The notes under the pieces are model-generated. The model worked only from the letters and a program-made list of their open reading frames with translations, was not told where the DNA came from and made no database searches. From NCBI GenBank assembly GCA_963971285.1, contig OZ020248.1:6882001-6946000 (forward strand): a stretch of DNA of 64,000 nucleotides, read 5' to 3'. The position numbers and the translations under genes were made by a program. This document shows, piece by piece, positions 1 to 12,900 of the stretch (the stretch's first letter is position 1; every line of letters begins with the position of its first letter). This DNA is from Astropecten irregularis. Taxonomy: Eukaryota > Echinodermata > Asteroidea > Paxillosida > Astropectinidae.

Positions 1-1060
1 ATTGTTTTAAGTAGCCTACATCAGGTAGAATATTGTTCATGTAATTATGGTCGAGCAAATTTTTAATGAAACCAGAGAGTTCTGATTTTTCATATTCCCT
101 ACCTGCTATATAGTATCACCATGGGATGTCCCAGCTCCATGGTGATACCAGTAAGTTGTCATGGAGATAACATGCCACGTTTTCATTCCGCATAGCCGGC
201 GTAGCAAAATAAACAGCGCTGTAAATATTCTCCATTCCTTGGCAGAATCAACTCTCTATAATTATTCAAGTCCGATGGCAACTATCAATTCAGACTTTTC
301 CGAAATAAAACGAAAAGAAACATCAAAATATTACATTTTATTCACTTAGCTAGGTGAGTGCTGCAAGACGATGGCAAATTGGGATTATTTATGTTGATCT
401 TTATTAGTAAGTGTTCTTTTTGATGTGCATTATAAGATAATATATATATTTTTTTGGTCATAAAACATAAAAAAACACCATAATATAGGACTTGTGAATT
501 CTGGTAGAATTGATTAGTGGTAATTTGGTATATTGGGCAGCGCACCAGGTTTTGATATTGTAACTTGTAATTTGTGAAAACATACAATGTAATATGTAAT
601 GAATTTCTTGAATGGTAATGAGCATAGCAGTGGTGTCTTGATGTTTAGCTTTAATAGTTATAATTGTTTTCTAAATGTGAATATGCAATGGATTACGTGC
701 CTTTTATCATAAAGATTAGAAATAAGAGAATATATTATCAGACTTTGCGAATGCATAGAAATGATTGGTGGCGGTAATAAGAAATCATGAAATCATCAAA
801 CTACAATGGAACGAGAGTTTTAAGTCATGAAAGGGTGAACAAAGGAAATAAACTGAGGTGGCCTTCAAATTTGAAACCTTAAGTTAATTATTCTGGTGAT
901 TGCAGGTTTAAACTTCATTAAATAATATTCTTTACACACCTTTTACAAGAAGCAAATTAGAACCCAAAACAAAATATAATTTGTATAAATGTAATCATTT
1001 CTAAGAAAAAGAACAAAATGATCATCCGAGTATCATTTTGATTTTACATCTTTTTCTTCA
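1..1060 (+). repeat. Dispersed ~1-kb repeat, copy 1
   Basis: This stretch is repeated in the same orientation, with moderate divergence, at 19490-20560, and in part at 14190-14830 and 20640-21490. Shared landmarks are a pair of facing 'CACCATGG' segments near 118-150, the 'GGGCAGCGCACCAGG' block near 534, and a tRNA-B-box-like 'TTGCAGGTTT' block near 900. The short reading frames inside it are not conserved between copies, so I see no gene. Family unknown; probably a non-autonomous element or degraded retroelement tail. Confidence 0.7.
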
Positions 1061-1080
1061 CAATTAATGTATACTAATCC

Positions 1081-3478
1081 AATTATTCTTAGACGACACA
1101 CAAAACACAACTTGAAACAAGGGTTTGACTTTTGGGCAGAGCTCATCGCACCGCTTATCTTTCTTTTATTTCAGCTTTTCAAACAACCAATTTTTGGTTT
1201 ACTTGCTTTACAAAATGGGGCACGTCTGCCCCAATACTTGCCACGCTTGGCATAAAATGGCCATGGGGCACGCTTGCCCAAATACTTGCCACGCTTGGCA
1301 TCTCCTGGCAGCTTGCCAAATACTTGCCACGCTTGGCATCTCCTGGCAGCTTGCCAAATACTTGCCACGCTTGGCATTTAAACTATCCCCATCTGAACAA
1401 ATGGGTGTATAGTCACAATGTAAATAATAATGATAATGAACTTACGCCGATTTTTTCCACCGTTGGCACATACGGTTGGAATGGGAAGCCCCGCCAGAAC
1501 AAGCGGGTGCTTGGCGTAGAGTTGTAACGAATGAACACGAATTAATTTGTTAACACTTTAAAGGTAAATTCAAAGTCTTCTTATGAACTATTTGTTCATT
1601 AATTTGAATTGAGGCACTGTTGCCCGTCGCTCCCAGACAATTCCTGTTTCACTTCCTTAAATGGAGGCGAAGGGGAGGTGGCGGGTTTATTTACGTGTAG
1701 CGGCAACGAAGAGCTATGCCAAAGTGACTGCTGGCGGCAATAGTAGCGCGTGACCTTGCTTCTTCATTTCTGTATGAATTTCAATGGTGACCTGAATTAT
1801 TTGCAAATGTATACATTGTATTAAATTTGTGCCAAAAAGGAGGAGGTGGCCAGGTGTCCTTACTGGGATCACTGTTGTTTACGTCTTTGCCTGAATTGTT
1901 GGCAACTGGCACCATGACCACATATATTAACTTAGCATGCATAAGGTGTGTGTCTGCTAACTAGAATAATGAATTTTATCTTGAAGTGATAAAATGAATT
2001 ATTCTTAGACGACACACAAAACACAACTTGAAACAAGGGTTTGACTTTTGGGCAGAGCTCATCGCACCGCTTATCTTTCTTTTATTTCAGCATTTCAAAC
2101 AACCAATTTTTGGTTTACTTGCTTTACAAAATGGGGCACGTCTGCCCCAATACTTGCCACGCTTGGCATAAAATGGCCATGGGGCACGCTTGCCCAAATA
2201 CTTGCCACGCTTGGCATCTCCTGGCAGCTTGCCAAATACTTGCCACGCTTGGCATCTCCTGGCAGCTTGCCAAATACTTGCCACGCTTGGCATTTAAACT
2301 ATCCCCATCTGAACAAATGGGTGTATAGTCACAATGTAAATAATAATGATAATGAACTTACGCCGATTTTTTCCACCGTTGGCACATACGGTTGGAATGG
2401 GAAGCCCCGCCAGAACAAGCGGGTGCTTGGCGTAGAGTTGTAACGAATGAACACGAATTAATTTGTTAACACTTTAAAGGTAAATTCAAAGTCTTCTTAT
2501 GAACTATTTGTTCATTAATTTGAATTGAGGCACTGTTGCCCGTCGCTCCCAGACAATTCCTGTTTCACTTCCTTAAATGGAGGCGAAGGGGAGGTGGCGG
2601 GTTTATTTACGTGTAGCGGCAACGAAGAGCTATGCCAAAGTGACTGCTGGCGGCAATAGTAGCGCGTGACCTTGCTTCTTCATTTCTGTATGAATTTCAA
2701 TGGTGACCTGAATTATTTGCAAATGTATACATTGTATTAAATTTGTGCCAAAAAGGAGGAGGTGGCCAGGTGTCCTTGCTGGGATCACTGTTGTTTACGT
2801 CTTTGCCTGAATTGTTGGCAACTGGCACCATGACCACATATATTAACTTAGCATGCATAAGGTGTGTGTCTGCTAACTAGAATAATGAATTTTATCTTGA
2901 AGTGATAAAATGAATTATTCTTAGACGACACACAAAACACAACTTGAAACAAGGGTTTGACTTTTGGGCAGAGCTCATCGCACCGCTTATCTTTCTTTTA
3001 TTTCAGCATTTCAAACAACCAATTTTTGGTTTACTTGCTTTACAAAATGGGGCACGTCTGCCCCAATACTTGCCACGCTTGGCATAAAATGGCCATGGGG
3101 CACGCTTGCCCAAATACTTGCCACGCTTGGCATCTCCTGGCAGCTTGCCAAATACTTGCCACGCTTGGCATCTCCTGGCAGCTTGCCAAATACTTGCCAC
3201 GCTTGGCATTTAAACTATCCCCATCTGAACAAATGGGTGTATAGTCACAATGTAAATAATAATGATAATGAACTTACGCCGATTTTTTCCACCGTTGGCA
3301 CATACGGTTGGAATGGGAAGCCCCGCCAGAACAAGCGGGTGCTTGGCGTAGAGTTGTAACGAATGAACACGAATTAATTTGTTAACACTTTAAAGGTAAA
3401 TTCAAAGTCTTCTTATGAACTATTTGTTCATTAATTTGAATTGAGGCACTGTTGCCCGTCGCTCCCAGACAATTCCTG
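1081..3478 (+). repeat. Tandem array, 916-bp unit, 2.6 copies
   Basis: Units start at 1081, 1997 and 2913, exactly 916 bp apart, and are nearly identical. The third stops at about 3478, where unrelated sequence begins. The near identity implies very recent tandem amplification or ongoing homogenisation. Each unit can be read as overlapping frames of 131, 95 and 68 codons that repeat only because the DNA repeats. These frames are dominated by the internal minisatellite and I do not call them genes. Parts of the unit recur at 9903-9965 and 13931-14190. Confidence 0.9.
1214..1378 (+). repeat. 38-bp minisatellite inside the 916-bp unit
   Basis: Two and a half copies of a 38-bp unit built on 'CTTGCCACGCTTGGCAT' plus 'CTCCTGGCAGC'. 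The same block recurs at 2130-2294 and 3046-3210 in the other two large units. 'TTGCCA' and 'TGGCA' occur on facing strands, so the tract can fold into several short hairpins. Confidence 0.8.
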
Positions 3479-3609
3479 CCAAACGCGCTGGGCGCGCCCC
3501 AACTGGGACGACAGGCAGCACGCCCTAGGAAAAACCTGAAAACAAGAACCACAACAAACATGTCTGCATCAACATCAATGTGACATGCACATGTGCTGCG
3601 CAACATTTG

Positions 3610-3975
3610 TTAAACATTAAGAAAATGATTGGCAATGGGCTTAGCACAGCACTCACACCCTGTCCAACCCAGCCGCGTGCATGATACAATAAACCTGTGA
3701 AAATCTGAGCTCAATCGGAAATCTGAGTCATGAGAAACAGCGAAAACCCGACTCGACTCCTCAGATTCATTAAAAAGAATGTTCTGATCAAAATACCCCG
3801 CGATCAAAACTGTTTTGGTCTTTATTTTACAACCTTCTGGATAAATACACCATTTCAGGCGGAAGCAGTATGATTTTTCCAGCACCATCTTCATACCCTG
3901 GCAGTGTTACGTAAATCTGACACCTTCCGTATGAAATGGGCATGTTTGTTACCAATCGTGTACTGTTCCTTTAAC
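3610..3975 (-). mobile_element. Diverged copy of the 'AAAGGTAGTATCATAC' MITE family
   Basis: The right half matches the other copies in this window closely ('GGATAAATACACCATTTCAGG', then 'ACCATCTTCATACCCTG'). The left part, starting 'GGCACAGCACTCACACCCTG' in spirit, is shared only with the copy at 23535-23905. These two therefore form a subfamily that carries a different internal segment. No coding capacity. Confidence 0.65.
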
Positions 3976-4092
3976 CAAGAGCAGCGTCAATACAAGGGCG
4001 AGGGGACGGAGACGGGCGACCCCTTGCACCGCCTTAGGGCCTGATTGTTTAACGCACAGGATCCGATATTTTGGGATCCACCTCCTATGCAG

Positions 4093-5219
4093 GGTATGCT
4101 AAAATGGGATCCGGATCCGCAGGATTCGTCATAAACAAACAGACCCTTGATCTCATTAGAAACGACATTGTCCGGCACAAATACTTCCTTGGCAAGGGTT
4201 TGTCTAATGTTCGTTCGCCGATGGTCTCCGTCCCATACAGTTGCAATTATCCAAGACAATAATGCGCACTGTATTGATCAACAGTGTGGAATGTGCCCTT
4301 GATGTATATAACCAGCTGCCCGGTCCAACAAGACGAGCCGACCCAGCTTCGACTCAGCCTTAGTTATTCCCAATGTTGGACTAGTGAAGAAAAATCTTTA
4401 GAGAAAAAAAAAAAAAAAAAAAATCACACCAAACTTCGAGTTGCCTGGCATAGAGCCATGGAATAAAATATTTACTGATTGAATTCGAACTTCGCTTGCC
4501 ATGTACATGACCCTTAACTCCTTCCCTGTGTAAGTTTTAATGGCAATTTACTTCTAAATGTTTTCTTTCCTTGTTTGGATAAACCATTAATTTCACCATT
4601 TAGCACTGTTTTCGGCAGAAACCGTTGTGCAAGCATTTGGTATTCTGTCCTCTGTCTTCATTGCAAAACGAGAATGGACTCGAGAAATCAAGAACTTGAT
4701 AAACACAGCCTGGAAAAACCCCAAATTGGCCCACTGGTGCTTTAATATGTGCAGGTAAGGCAATTCATAGTACATTTGCTGCACAATCAAAAACAAAATG
4801 GTCCTTGGTGACTCCTTGCAATGTAGAGACAGAGCTAATTGTTAGTAATTTAACCTGAACCTGCCAATTCTGTGAAAAAATGCCGAGTCCCTACTGGACC
4901 AGGGTCCCCGAATCTAGTATGAAACTTGGGAGCTTATCATGGGCGTAGATCACGGGGGCTGGGGGGGGGGGGGGGGGGGAGTTGCAACCCCCCCCCCCCC
5001 CCCCCCCCAGGTTTTCACTTTTGATATATATAAAAATGATTTTGTAAACAAACGTATATGGAAGTACAACCCAGCTACAAGATCAACCCCCAGGTCTGAG
5101 GACGTGTATAGACTACTGGAGCTTATTAAAGTAGCTTACAAGACCAACAAAACTGTTAAACGGACCCCAGCATCCGGGCAAACACCACATTATTGTACAC
5201 AATCAGTACTTGAAACGAG
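4093..5219 (+). CDS. Unidentified gene, three internal exons
   Basis: Three exon-like blocks join in one open frame. Exon a is 4093 (or 4123)-4197, exon b 4604-4754, exon c 5094-5219. Exon a ends in phase 1 at a GTTTGT donor. Exon b runs from a 'CCATTTAG' acceptor to a 'GTAAGG' donor and ends in phase 2. Exon c follows 'CAACCCCCAG' and ends at 'GTAAAT' in phase 2. The joined peptide, about 125 residues, includes 'TLDLIRNDIVRHKYFLGK', 'KREWTREIKNLINTAWK' and 'SEDVYRLLELIKVAYKT'. It is mixed, charged and helix-like, with no signal peptide or membrane segment. Matching phases across two introns make chance unlikely. I do not recognise the family. First and last exons were not found, so the gene may be partial. 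A G/C-homopolymer insertion sits in the intron just before exon c. Confidence 0.55.
4935..5012. repeat. Facing poly-G / poly-C tract
   Basis: About 20 G then, after 'AGTTGCAA', about 21 C, preceded by 'ATGGGCGTAGATCACGGGGG'. It resembles the G/C-tract ends of the hAT-like MITEs at 51791, 53212 and 56776, but no target duplication or clear terminal repeats were found. It can form a strong hairpin, and tract lengths are likely unreliable in the assembly. Confidence 0.6.
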
Positions 5220-8200
5220 GTAAATAATTTACAGAAATACCATTCGATCATTCGATTAGCAACATATGGTAAACTACCAAGTGGAATATCAAGTGCATGA
5301 AACATTTATAAGCCAACAGTTGAAATAATGACAGCATGTATTAGCCTTGAATAATGTAGCGTATAACCCTGACACCTTGGAGTGTTCACCTCGAAGGATA
5401 AAAAGGTTGGTTCTGAGCGCAAAGTGCAAAGCAAAATGGTGTGGGGTCAGGGAAAATTTGATTCAATTCTGAGGTACGTACTACAACAATTTCTGGCCAC
5501 ATTCTTCGACCGTTTTCGAGAAAAAGTTTTGAAGAGATTAAAAAGACAACCATTTATTTAGCGCAAAAGTACTAAACATTACTTTAATTAACAGATTATT
5601 ACCTCAAATTCCTCTATTTGCAAAGCTTCAATTTCCAGTTACTGCTCTGGGTGGCTTAATAGTGTTAAGATGGGAGCAAATGTTTTAATCTGGGGTGTTA
5701 AGGTATTTACAAACATTCATCAATTCCTCATTTTGATTTGTTAATTTAATTTATTCTATTTATTCTATTTAATTCAATTCATTGCAATTATTTCATTCAT
5801 TTTAAAACTAAATAGGTAATTATTGGGTAGGCAACGAGACCAGGTTTTAATTGTTAAGGTTTGACAATAGAATGGGCTTATCTTCCTTCGCTCGACATTA
5901 GCTCGACATGACAACCCGTCTCCTTCCTCAGCCGCTGCAGGTTCTTCGTGCAGCTGGAGAGCGCCGTTTTTTCACTAAATTGCAGAGAAAATCAAGAGAG
6001 AAATATGTAATCAGCACAAAGTATTGATATATGCCAAATAATACAGTAAATCTAAGCATACGCGAGCAAAACACAATCCGTAACAGATGGACCTGAAACA
6101 TCCTTGCAATTCCAAGGAGGAAAAACAGCAGCTTCCGTGTTACACGGCACATAACGTAATGTAGCGTACCCGTGCATAATGTTGGCTGGCTACCGAAGCA
6201 TTAGCCCCGCGGCCGTCACACGGCAAATCACGGTAAGGTAAAATCACGATGAGGCAATTAAGTGTCAACAATTGCGATTCCAAACTCACTGTATGCCTGA
6301 TAAAAAACATTAAGGTGTGAGTCTTGAGAGAGAGAAATTTGTCTTGGGAAACCAGCCTAGCTACAAAATGGGGCACGTTATCTTCTGCAATTTTCCCATT
6401 GAGGCCCTAAATAAAATGGGCCGATAATGCACAACAAAGATTTCAAACGCCCAGCCTGCTATTACCTACAAAAATTAATTATTAAGGACAATGTCTTGTC
6501 TACCGTTTCATGCAACCCTAAGAGTACATACTTTTATAGGCAATTGAATAAAATTTGTAAGTAGTCGCCTAATTGTCACAAACCCGGGTCAACCCGCTTG
6601 TGAAACCCAAATGAAAACTAGTTCACATCATTTTAAGACAAGAAAATCTCTATTCGTAGGCCATTTTTATATTTACAAATAAAACAAGATTTGATTTATT
6701 TACAATCACCCTGAAAATGGCCAGGACAATGTTTAAAGAAAAGTTAATTGCCCACAACATGCCGTGTCGAGGAAAAGGGGCACAATTTTCTTCCCAATGT
6801 TGAAAAGTAGCAATGAGTGATTTTTGGTTACATGTAGGCCTACTGATGTATGTAGTTCCGCCGCTTTGAATCCTGCCTAAACCTATGATTATGCGATAGG
6901 GGCCTACAGGATTTCAGCCGAATGCCAATAAGTCATTTTATCAATAATTGATAAAATGTTTTATTCGCAGAATTTCCCCTTACTGGCAGTTTCTGAACTG
7001 CCAGTGCAAGGATGTGTGTATGTGCTCAATGTAACAGTGTTTTGTACATGCACACACATGGGTAATTACTGTGTACACATACTATGGCAAGCAAGTATCT
7101 CAGCAAGATCCAGGTCAGCCAATAGGCTGCAGGATTGCCTTATTGCTTCATGCATATTCACTACTGTGTGATGTTGTTTGTTGTTTACTTTGCAACAGGA
7201 ATTGTGGGGCAACTTGTGTACAGGAAAATGCAAATTAATTGATACAAAATAAGCCCTTGTTGTTAGTTCATTTTAGAAGAAGTGCTATTCATGTAGCAAT
7301 GTTTAGAGCAGGAAATTATAGGTTGTAAACACAGGATTTTGGAACAAAATCAAGGAAGATACTGGTTCCTGAACAGTATCAGTTGCTGTGGTTTGTAATT
7401 TGTTAATATTTATCTAGGGAATGTGTTTTGTGTTTTCTGGTCAAAGTTTAGGAGAATTTAGGTTGTTTGTTTGGGCATATAATACCAATTTGAATGACGC
7501 AACAAACACAGCATTACAAACAGGATCCACTCATGAATATTCATATGCAGTGGAGCAGAAGGAGGGCCAATCAATGCCTGGTAAATGGTCCAATGGGAGC
7601 AGAAGTTGGTTAAACTTCTAGCCAATGGCTGAGCTCCAAAAGTTCACTGCTGCCTAGGAGTTATGAGTTCAGTGGGTCAGGCTGCACTTTGTCACAGCCT
7701 TCTGTTGTGTCACATACAGATAAAGTATGTGAATTGGAAATTTTATCCCACCTCCACCCCTTCACCACCATAGGTGGAGTAGTGGGTTGGGCTTTGAAAC
7801 CTGGGCTTACTTCATGCATTCAGTTTTTCTGTATTTTACATGTAAGTTGCTATGTCCATTTTGTTGATTTCTTCCGTGCCCTGAATGTTCATCAGGGACG
7901 TTCCTCCCATCAGTTCAGTTGGGGGACTATCTTGTGTAACATGGTTTTATTTACATGTCAATGCCAATGGTTCCATGTTTAGGTTTTGAGTCATTTATAA
8001 TTTAAAGACCTATTACTCAAAGCATTTTCTGGCGGGAATTTGACAGACAAAGCAAACTTTTTATCAGGGGTCTAGAATATCAGCCAATTATAAGCTTAAC
8101 TTTCATCTGTAATTGTTCCCATTGCATTTTCTAAATATTATTACAAGTGATTATATTTGCTGTGGCAGGCACTGGAATAGCTCCCTGGAGGTTCACCAGG

Positions 8201-8337
8201 GGCCATTCCTCCCGTATGTTCAAACGGGGGAACATCCTGTGCCGGTCTGGTTTAACTGTTCGTTAATGGTGTTCCATTTCAAATGTTATTAGTACATGTT
8301 TAGGTGTTGCATTAATGTTCTATCATGGGGCTATTAC
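5220..8337. other. No gene seen
   Basis: Continuation exons of the gene at 4.1-5.2 kb would be expected here, but none could be supported. Longest frames are under 100 codons and lack splice borders with matching phase. A somewhat GC-richer patch at 5880-6250 and two gene-free AT-rich stretches (5690-5830, 6400-6960) are the only compositional changes. Confidence 0.5.
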
Positions 8338-8622
8338 CCAAAGTGGGGGCTATTGTGCCCTATTTGGCTGGGTCCTGTAACCCAGAGTGGGGGCTATTGT
8401 GCCCTATGTGACTGGGTCCTGTAACCCAGAGTGGGGGCTATTGTGCCCTATGTGACTGGGTCCTGTAACCCAGAGTGGGGGCTATTGTGCCCTATTTGAC
8501 TGGGTCCTGTAACCCAGAGTGGGGGCTTTTGTGCCCTATTTGGCTGGGTCCTGTAACCCAGAGTGGGGGCTATTGTGCCCTATTTGGCTGGGTCCTGTAA
8601 CCCAGAGTGGGGGCATAACTGT
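8338..8622 (+). repeat. 44-bp minisatellite, about 6.5 copies
   Basis: A 44-bp unit of the form 'CCCAGAGTGGGGGCTATTGT' then 'GCCCTATTTGGCTGGGTCCT'. Copies differ at only a few sites (TTTGGC versus GTGAC variants). The variants alternate along the array, so unit types can be followed. No coding frame is conserved. Confidence 0.9.
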
Positions 8623-9188
8623 GTGCCCTAATATTTTATCTTGTTAATGTTATCTGGCCAGCTTGCCCATAACTTCCGGTATCTGGCAATTTGTTAATTG
8701 AAAATAAAAAATGTCAAGCTGTGGCATTATGTCATAATGAATTCAGTTTGTTTGTGTGTTCTCAATCTGAGTAGTCTGAGAATAAATTATCTCTCCATCA
8801 TGTCCATAAGACTGAGAGATCGGTCGTTATTTACGTCATAATTGTAGGTCAAGAAACCTGTACTGTAGCGCAAGTAACTTCCTTGAGTTGAACAGCTAGG
8901 TTAAAATTGATGGACATTGCTTTCCGCAAAGAAGGCACTTGTTACCAAATTTTGGTTGTCATCTGCTGTGAAGTTCATGAGAATAAAACTTTAAAGTAGG
9001 CCTAAGCCCCCTATCCGTATGTCTGCGTTAATGCAATGAAACGTTATAGACAAGTGGCAACTGTGATGTCAATCATTATGTTCAACCATGGAGCTTTATA
9101 CTATAGCTCCATGGTCTAACATGAAGCCTGCAACATTTCCTTCATCTTCAAACTCAAAAATCACCAGAAAAATTCGAATCTGAATTAC
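8623..9188. other. No gene seen
   Basis: Unique-looking AT-rich sequence. A short inverted pair, 'CCATGGAGCTTTATA' and 'TATAGCTCCATGG' at 9088-9117, can form a tight hairpin. Nothing else was recognised. Confidence 0.4.
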
Positions 9189-9419
9189 TTGGTAAATGGT
9201 ACTTAACTTGCTCAAGTCTAGGATAACGTTATAGGCTTCTTGACTCCATCGCACGCCTGGTCGTGTAATTCCCAGCTCTGGTAGGTCTAACTGTCGAGAA
9301 GGTGTCACGTATTTTAGTGCGAGTCCTGCAATCCCCGACTACGAAGCCGTCACAACGCTTGTCCCCGTGGGGAATGATGCGTCGTTGCCCGGCGTGTTGC
9401 TCAGGGCAGCTGCGCTCAT
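9189..9419 (-). CDS. Possible 5' exon of an unidentified gene
   Basis: A CpG-rich block on the minus strand reads from an ATG at 9419 as 'MSAAALSNTPGNDASFPTG', continues to a single TAG at 9341-9339, and is then open for 50 codons ('LKYVTPSRQLDLPELG', 'WSQEAYNVILDLSKLS') to a possible 'CAA|GTAATT' donor at 9189. Both sides of the TAG look protein-like in the same frame, which is why it is listed. No partner exon was found and no family recognised. It may be a broken exon, a promoter-proximal CpG island, or chance. Confidence 0.22.
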
Positions 9420-9966
9420 GGTGGTGCATTCCCGTCATGTCCGTTGGCCGGCTGCAGCAGCAGAGACGATCGAATATTATCAAAATGGCGAAGGCATCCC
9501 GGTCCACGCCGGCGTTCAAAATGTATTGTTAGGTGGAGTTGACTGCCACCGACATGAATACTGCCTCCTCTGACATATGACATCTTGGAATGGAAAGCAA
9601 ATTCCTGTAGCTAGTATAATCTGCATGCTAGGCGCGGATAGCCAAGTTAGTACTAGAGGCCGACTAACGTTAGTGCAAGCGGGAAGTTAGGCCTTTTCCT
9701 CGTTACGGTAGGCCTACGTTTCCGTGTATACTGCCGCACAACATTTGTAGAATTCTTCGTGCCAAAACCCTAGACAAAACTGGGGTGAGATTGACGAAAT
9801 GGGGTTGCTGCCGCACTCCCATAGATAACAGTTAACACTTCCAGAAATATCCAAGAGTTGGAACACCGGTAATGGTTTAAAAAAACACAGCTTTTCTGGA
9901 AACAGATTTATTTACGTGTAGCGGCAACGAAGAGCTATGCCAAAGTGACTGCTGGCGGCAATAGTA

Positions 9967-12900
9967 CACGTACTCACGCGCGTCGAATTTAGTTTGCGCA
10001 TGCTCAGATTTCAATGGCCGCAATGCCCTAATTATCTGGCTATGAATATTCATGTTTACTGGCCGGTGATCGTATCCACCAATTGGAAAGACTCCTTACC
10101 CTATCTTATGTTTAATTCATATGTTCTTTGACCCCGGGAAACGAAAATGTTGTCCTCGAGCTACAATTTGCCCCCAAAAGCATCGTTGTAATGCATTTTA
10201 CTCAAAAGTTACGAATCATCAAATTTTGGGTCTGCTTTCAACGCAAATAACGTATTTTTTTAAAATCATCCGAATTGATCAATTATATTATTAAAACCCC
10301 AATTTTTATGGGAAAATGACAATCATATGTCGAAACTTGGAGTCTCGAAGTTTGTTTTGGTCGTCGTGACTTCCGAGCTACTTTTTTTTTAAGCGACAAA
10401 AAGGTAGGTATGAATATGGCTTTTTCACGCATTTTGGGTGTCTGAATAGCAGTATAATACGGGAAATAGTGCATAGCGTATATGAGAGAGTGCCACTTTT
10501 GTACAATCGCCATTAAAAATGTGGAATTCAGTCGTTTTAGACAGTCTAGGGGCCCCATATCATGTCGTCCTCGGCAGTAGTATACATGGTAGACGTCTTA
10601 GTATGTGACATGCAGGGCCAACGAGGTCAAGCCTCCGACAAGGAGATGAAAACAATGGGGGAAAAAATGTTTCACGCTATTGATGCAACGTTAATTCCCA
10701 TAGACTTTCGCGTGCTACAACCTGTTGACTAGGGAGGTTATGTAAGTTTTGGATGAGGAGGAGTGACTGATGGGGCTCATTAATTCTTACTTGCATTACC
10801 AATACCATCAGTACTCATAACCAATGTCATGAAATAAAAAAGGGGGAATAGTCTTCTTAAACTCTACATACATACATTACACCCTTTTTTTATAGATTCA
10901 AAATGAATTTAAAAAAAATGTATTCGACAGGTAGGGCCTACTTGTGTATTAAGTGCGGAGCTTTGTTTAAAGAATGAAAATGAGAGCACCTTTATTTTTC
11001 AATACAGAATAATCAATTAGGCCTACCGCCTACATATGTACATCTTACATGTAAAAAGAAAACGTTGCCGATCATGTTCAAGTCGGTTTATGTTTGGGTT
11101 TTGCCATTTTGTTTTGTATCATGAATATAGTTGATCTCCTTCTCAAAATGTCCACACCTCTTGCCGTACTTAACCAAACAAAATCAAGCTTTAAAAAACT
11201 GACTGATTTGCTTTGCTTCTCATTTCCAGGTCTTGCAAGATTGCCAGTCAGATTGGTAGCAGAAAGCTTCAGCTCATCAATCTGTTGTAGCACCAATGCT
11301 GAGTGGACCATGGTCCTGTCAAGAATCTTGACGCGAATTTGGAGGGATCGGCGTCACTTCTTCTCCGAGGCTGGGGAACACGGAGAGTTATATAAGACAC
11401 TGTACTTAGTTCACAAACTGTATACATCACCACAAAGTCACATATTATGACAGTGTTATCCTTAAAAGTGGGCATGTGGGCCAAGAAGTAATTTCTGAGC
11501 CAGGAGTTCCGAAGCGCACTGCGATGCCATGACAACATGATCAAGTGTATGCAAGGTGTTTTCCCTTCAGTGCACGGACAAGAAAATGGATGCAGTGGTT
11601 ACATGCACGTTAACTCGTCAGTGTCTCAAACTGAAAGGCAAAGGCCCTAGAGATTCCGGCGGGAATTTTTTTACTGTTAAATGCTGCCTTTAGGCAGGTA
11701 CATCTACATGTACTCTGTTTAGTATAAGGCAGTCTAATTATGACTTTTAATGAACGAAAAAGGACGATTGCAAGGTTATTTTGAGCTCAATTCCGTGGCA
11801 CTGCTGAATGCACCGGTTATTATTATCCTCATTCTCCAACTCTCCACCTACGAGTGCTATCCGAGTAAGCGATAAATCCTAAGTTTTGTGAACTGCACTC
11901 AGGTACATTTGAAAATTACTCATCCATAAAATAGGTTCTTGAAGGACAAAATTGTTTGCTTCCGAATTAGTGATTGTTCTGCATTTACGATACGCAGAGG
12001 CAGAGCCATAAAAATTTGGCCTAGGTCTCGGACTTTCATATGCAAACAAGTTACAAAAGTTTGAACGGTTTAGTGTGTTTTATCATTAGTCATGTACAAT
12101 TGTTTTGGGGAAGAAAAAGCAGTCGTTCCAATGCATAGGCTTATATCATTGAACAAAACAAAATATTTCATCAAAATTATTTCCATTGTTCCATAAAGAA
12201 CAATGATGTGTGTTGTTATTCAAGACCAAATACATTTTCCGATTGCAACAATTTGGACCAGGGGCCGATTTCATTATAAACGCTTTGCGATCATCACTAA
12301 AGACCAAATCCATCGCCACACGGAAAATTGCTTGGCAAAGTAGCGATCGATTTTCCGTTTAGCGATGGATTTGGGCTTTAGCGATGATCGCAAAGCGTTA
12401 GTGATATGCCGCGGCCCCTTGTTGACCTGGGACCGATTTCACTAACGCTTTGCGAGCCCAAATCCATCGCTAAACGGAAAATCGATCGCTACTTCGTGTA
12501 GTAATTTTCGGTGTAGCGATGGATTTGGGCTTTAGCGATGATCGCAAAGCGTTAGTGAAAATGACCTGGTAACAAGTTGAACTTGGATCAAGTTGACATT
12601 GGAACCTATTGACATTGACCTGAAATGTTGCCATGATCTTGACCGTTGCTTGCACTGGCTTGGCTAAACTTTATAACGCCCCGCCAAGCCTACATAACTA
12701 CTCTATTAGATTTTGGAGCTTCCCATAATTCCATTTCGGTAATCTGTATCTGAGGATTGAGAAAATAAATAAAGATGAAATGATTTATTACATGAACGCT
12801 GAATACATGTATTTTTGTGCATTTGAATTACATTAATTGTGGTCCATATTTGGGTATCAATATAAAGATTTAAGAGTTCATGTGTCTTGGATAGGTTTTG

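Noticed and set aside
1132-3359. Three identical 131-codon frames at 916-bp spacing as a repeated gene family
   Set aside because: The frames copy each other only because the DNA is tandemly duplicated. They run through a minisatellite, overlap frames on both strands, and the dispersed pieces at 9.9 and 13.9 kb do not preserve them.
11078-11544. Possible exon on either strand (frames of 77-118 codons)
   Set aside because: A polypyrimidine-AG lies before 11230 on plus, but no frame has both borders and a partner exon, and the opposing frames are equally long.
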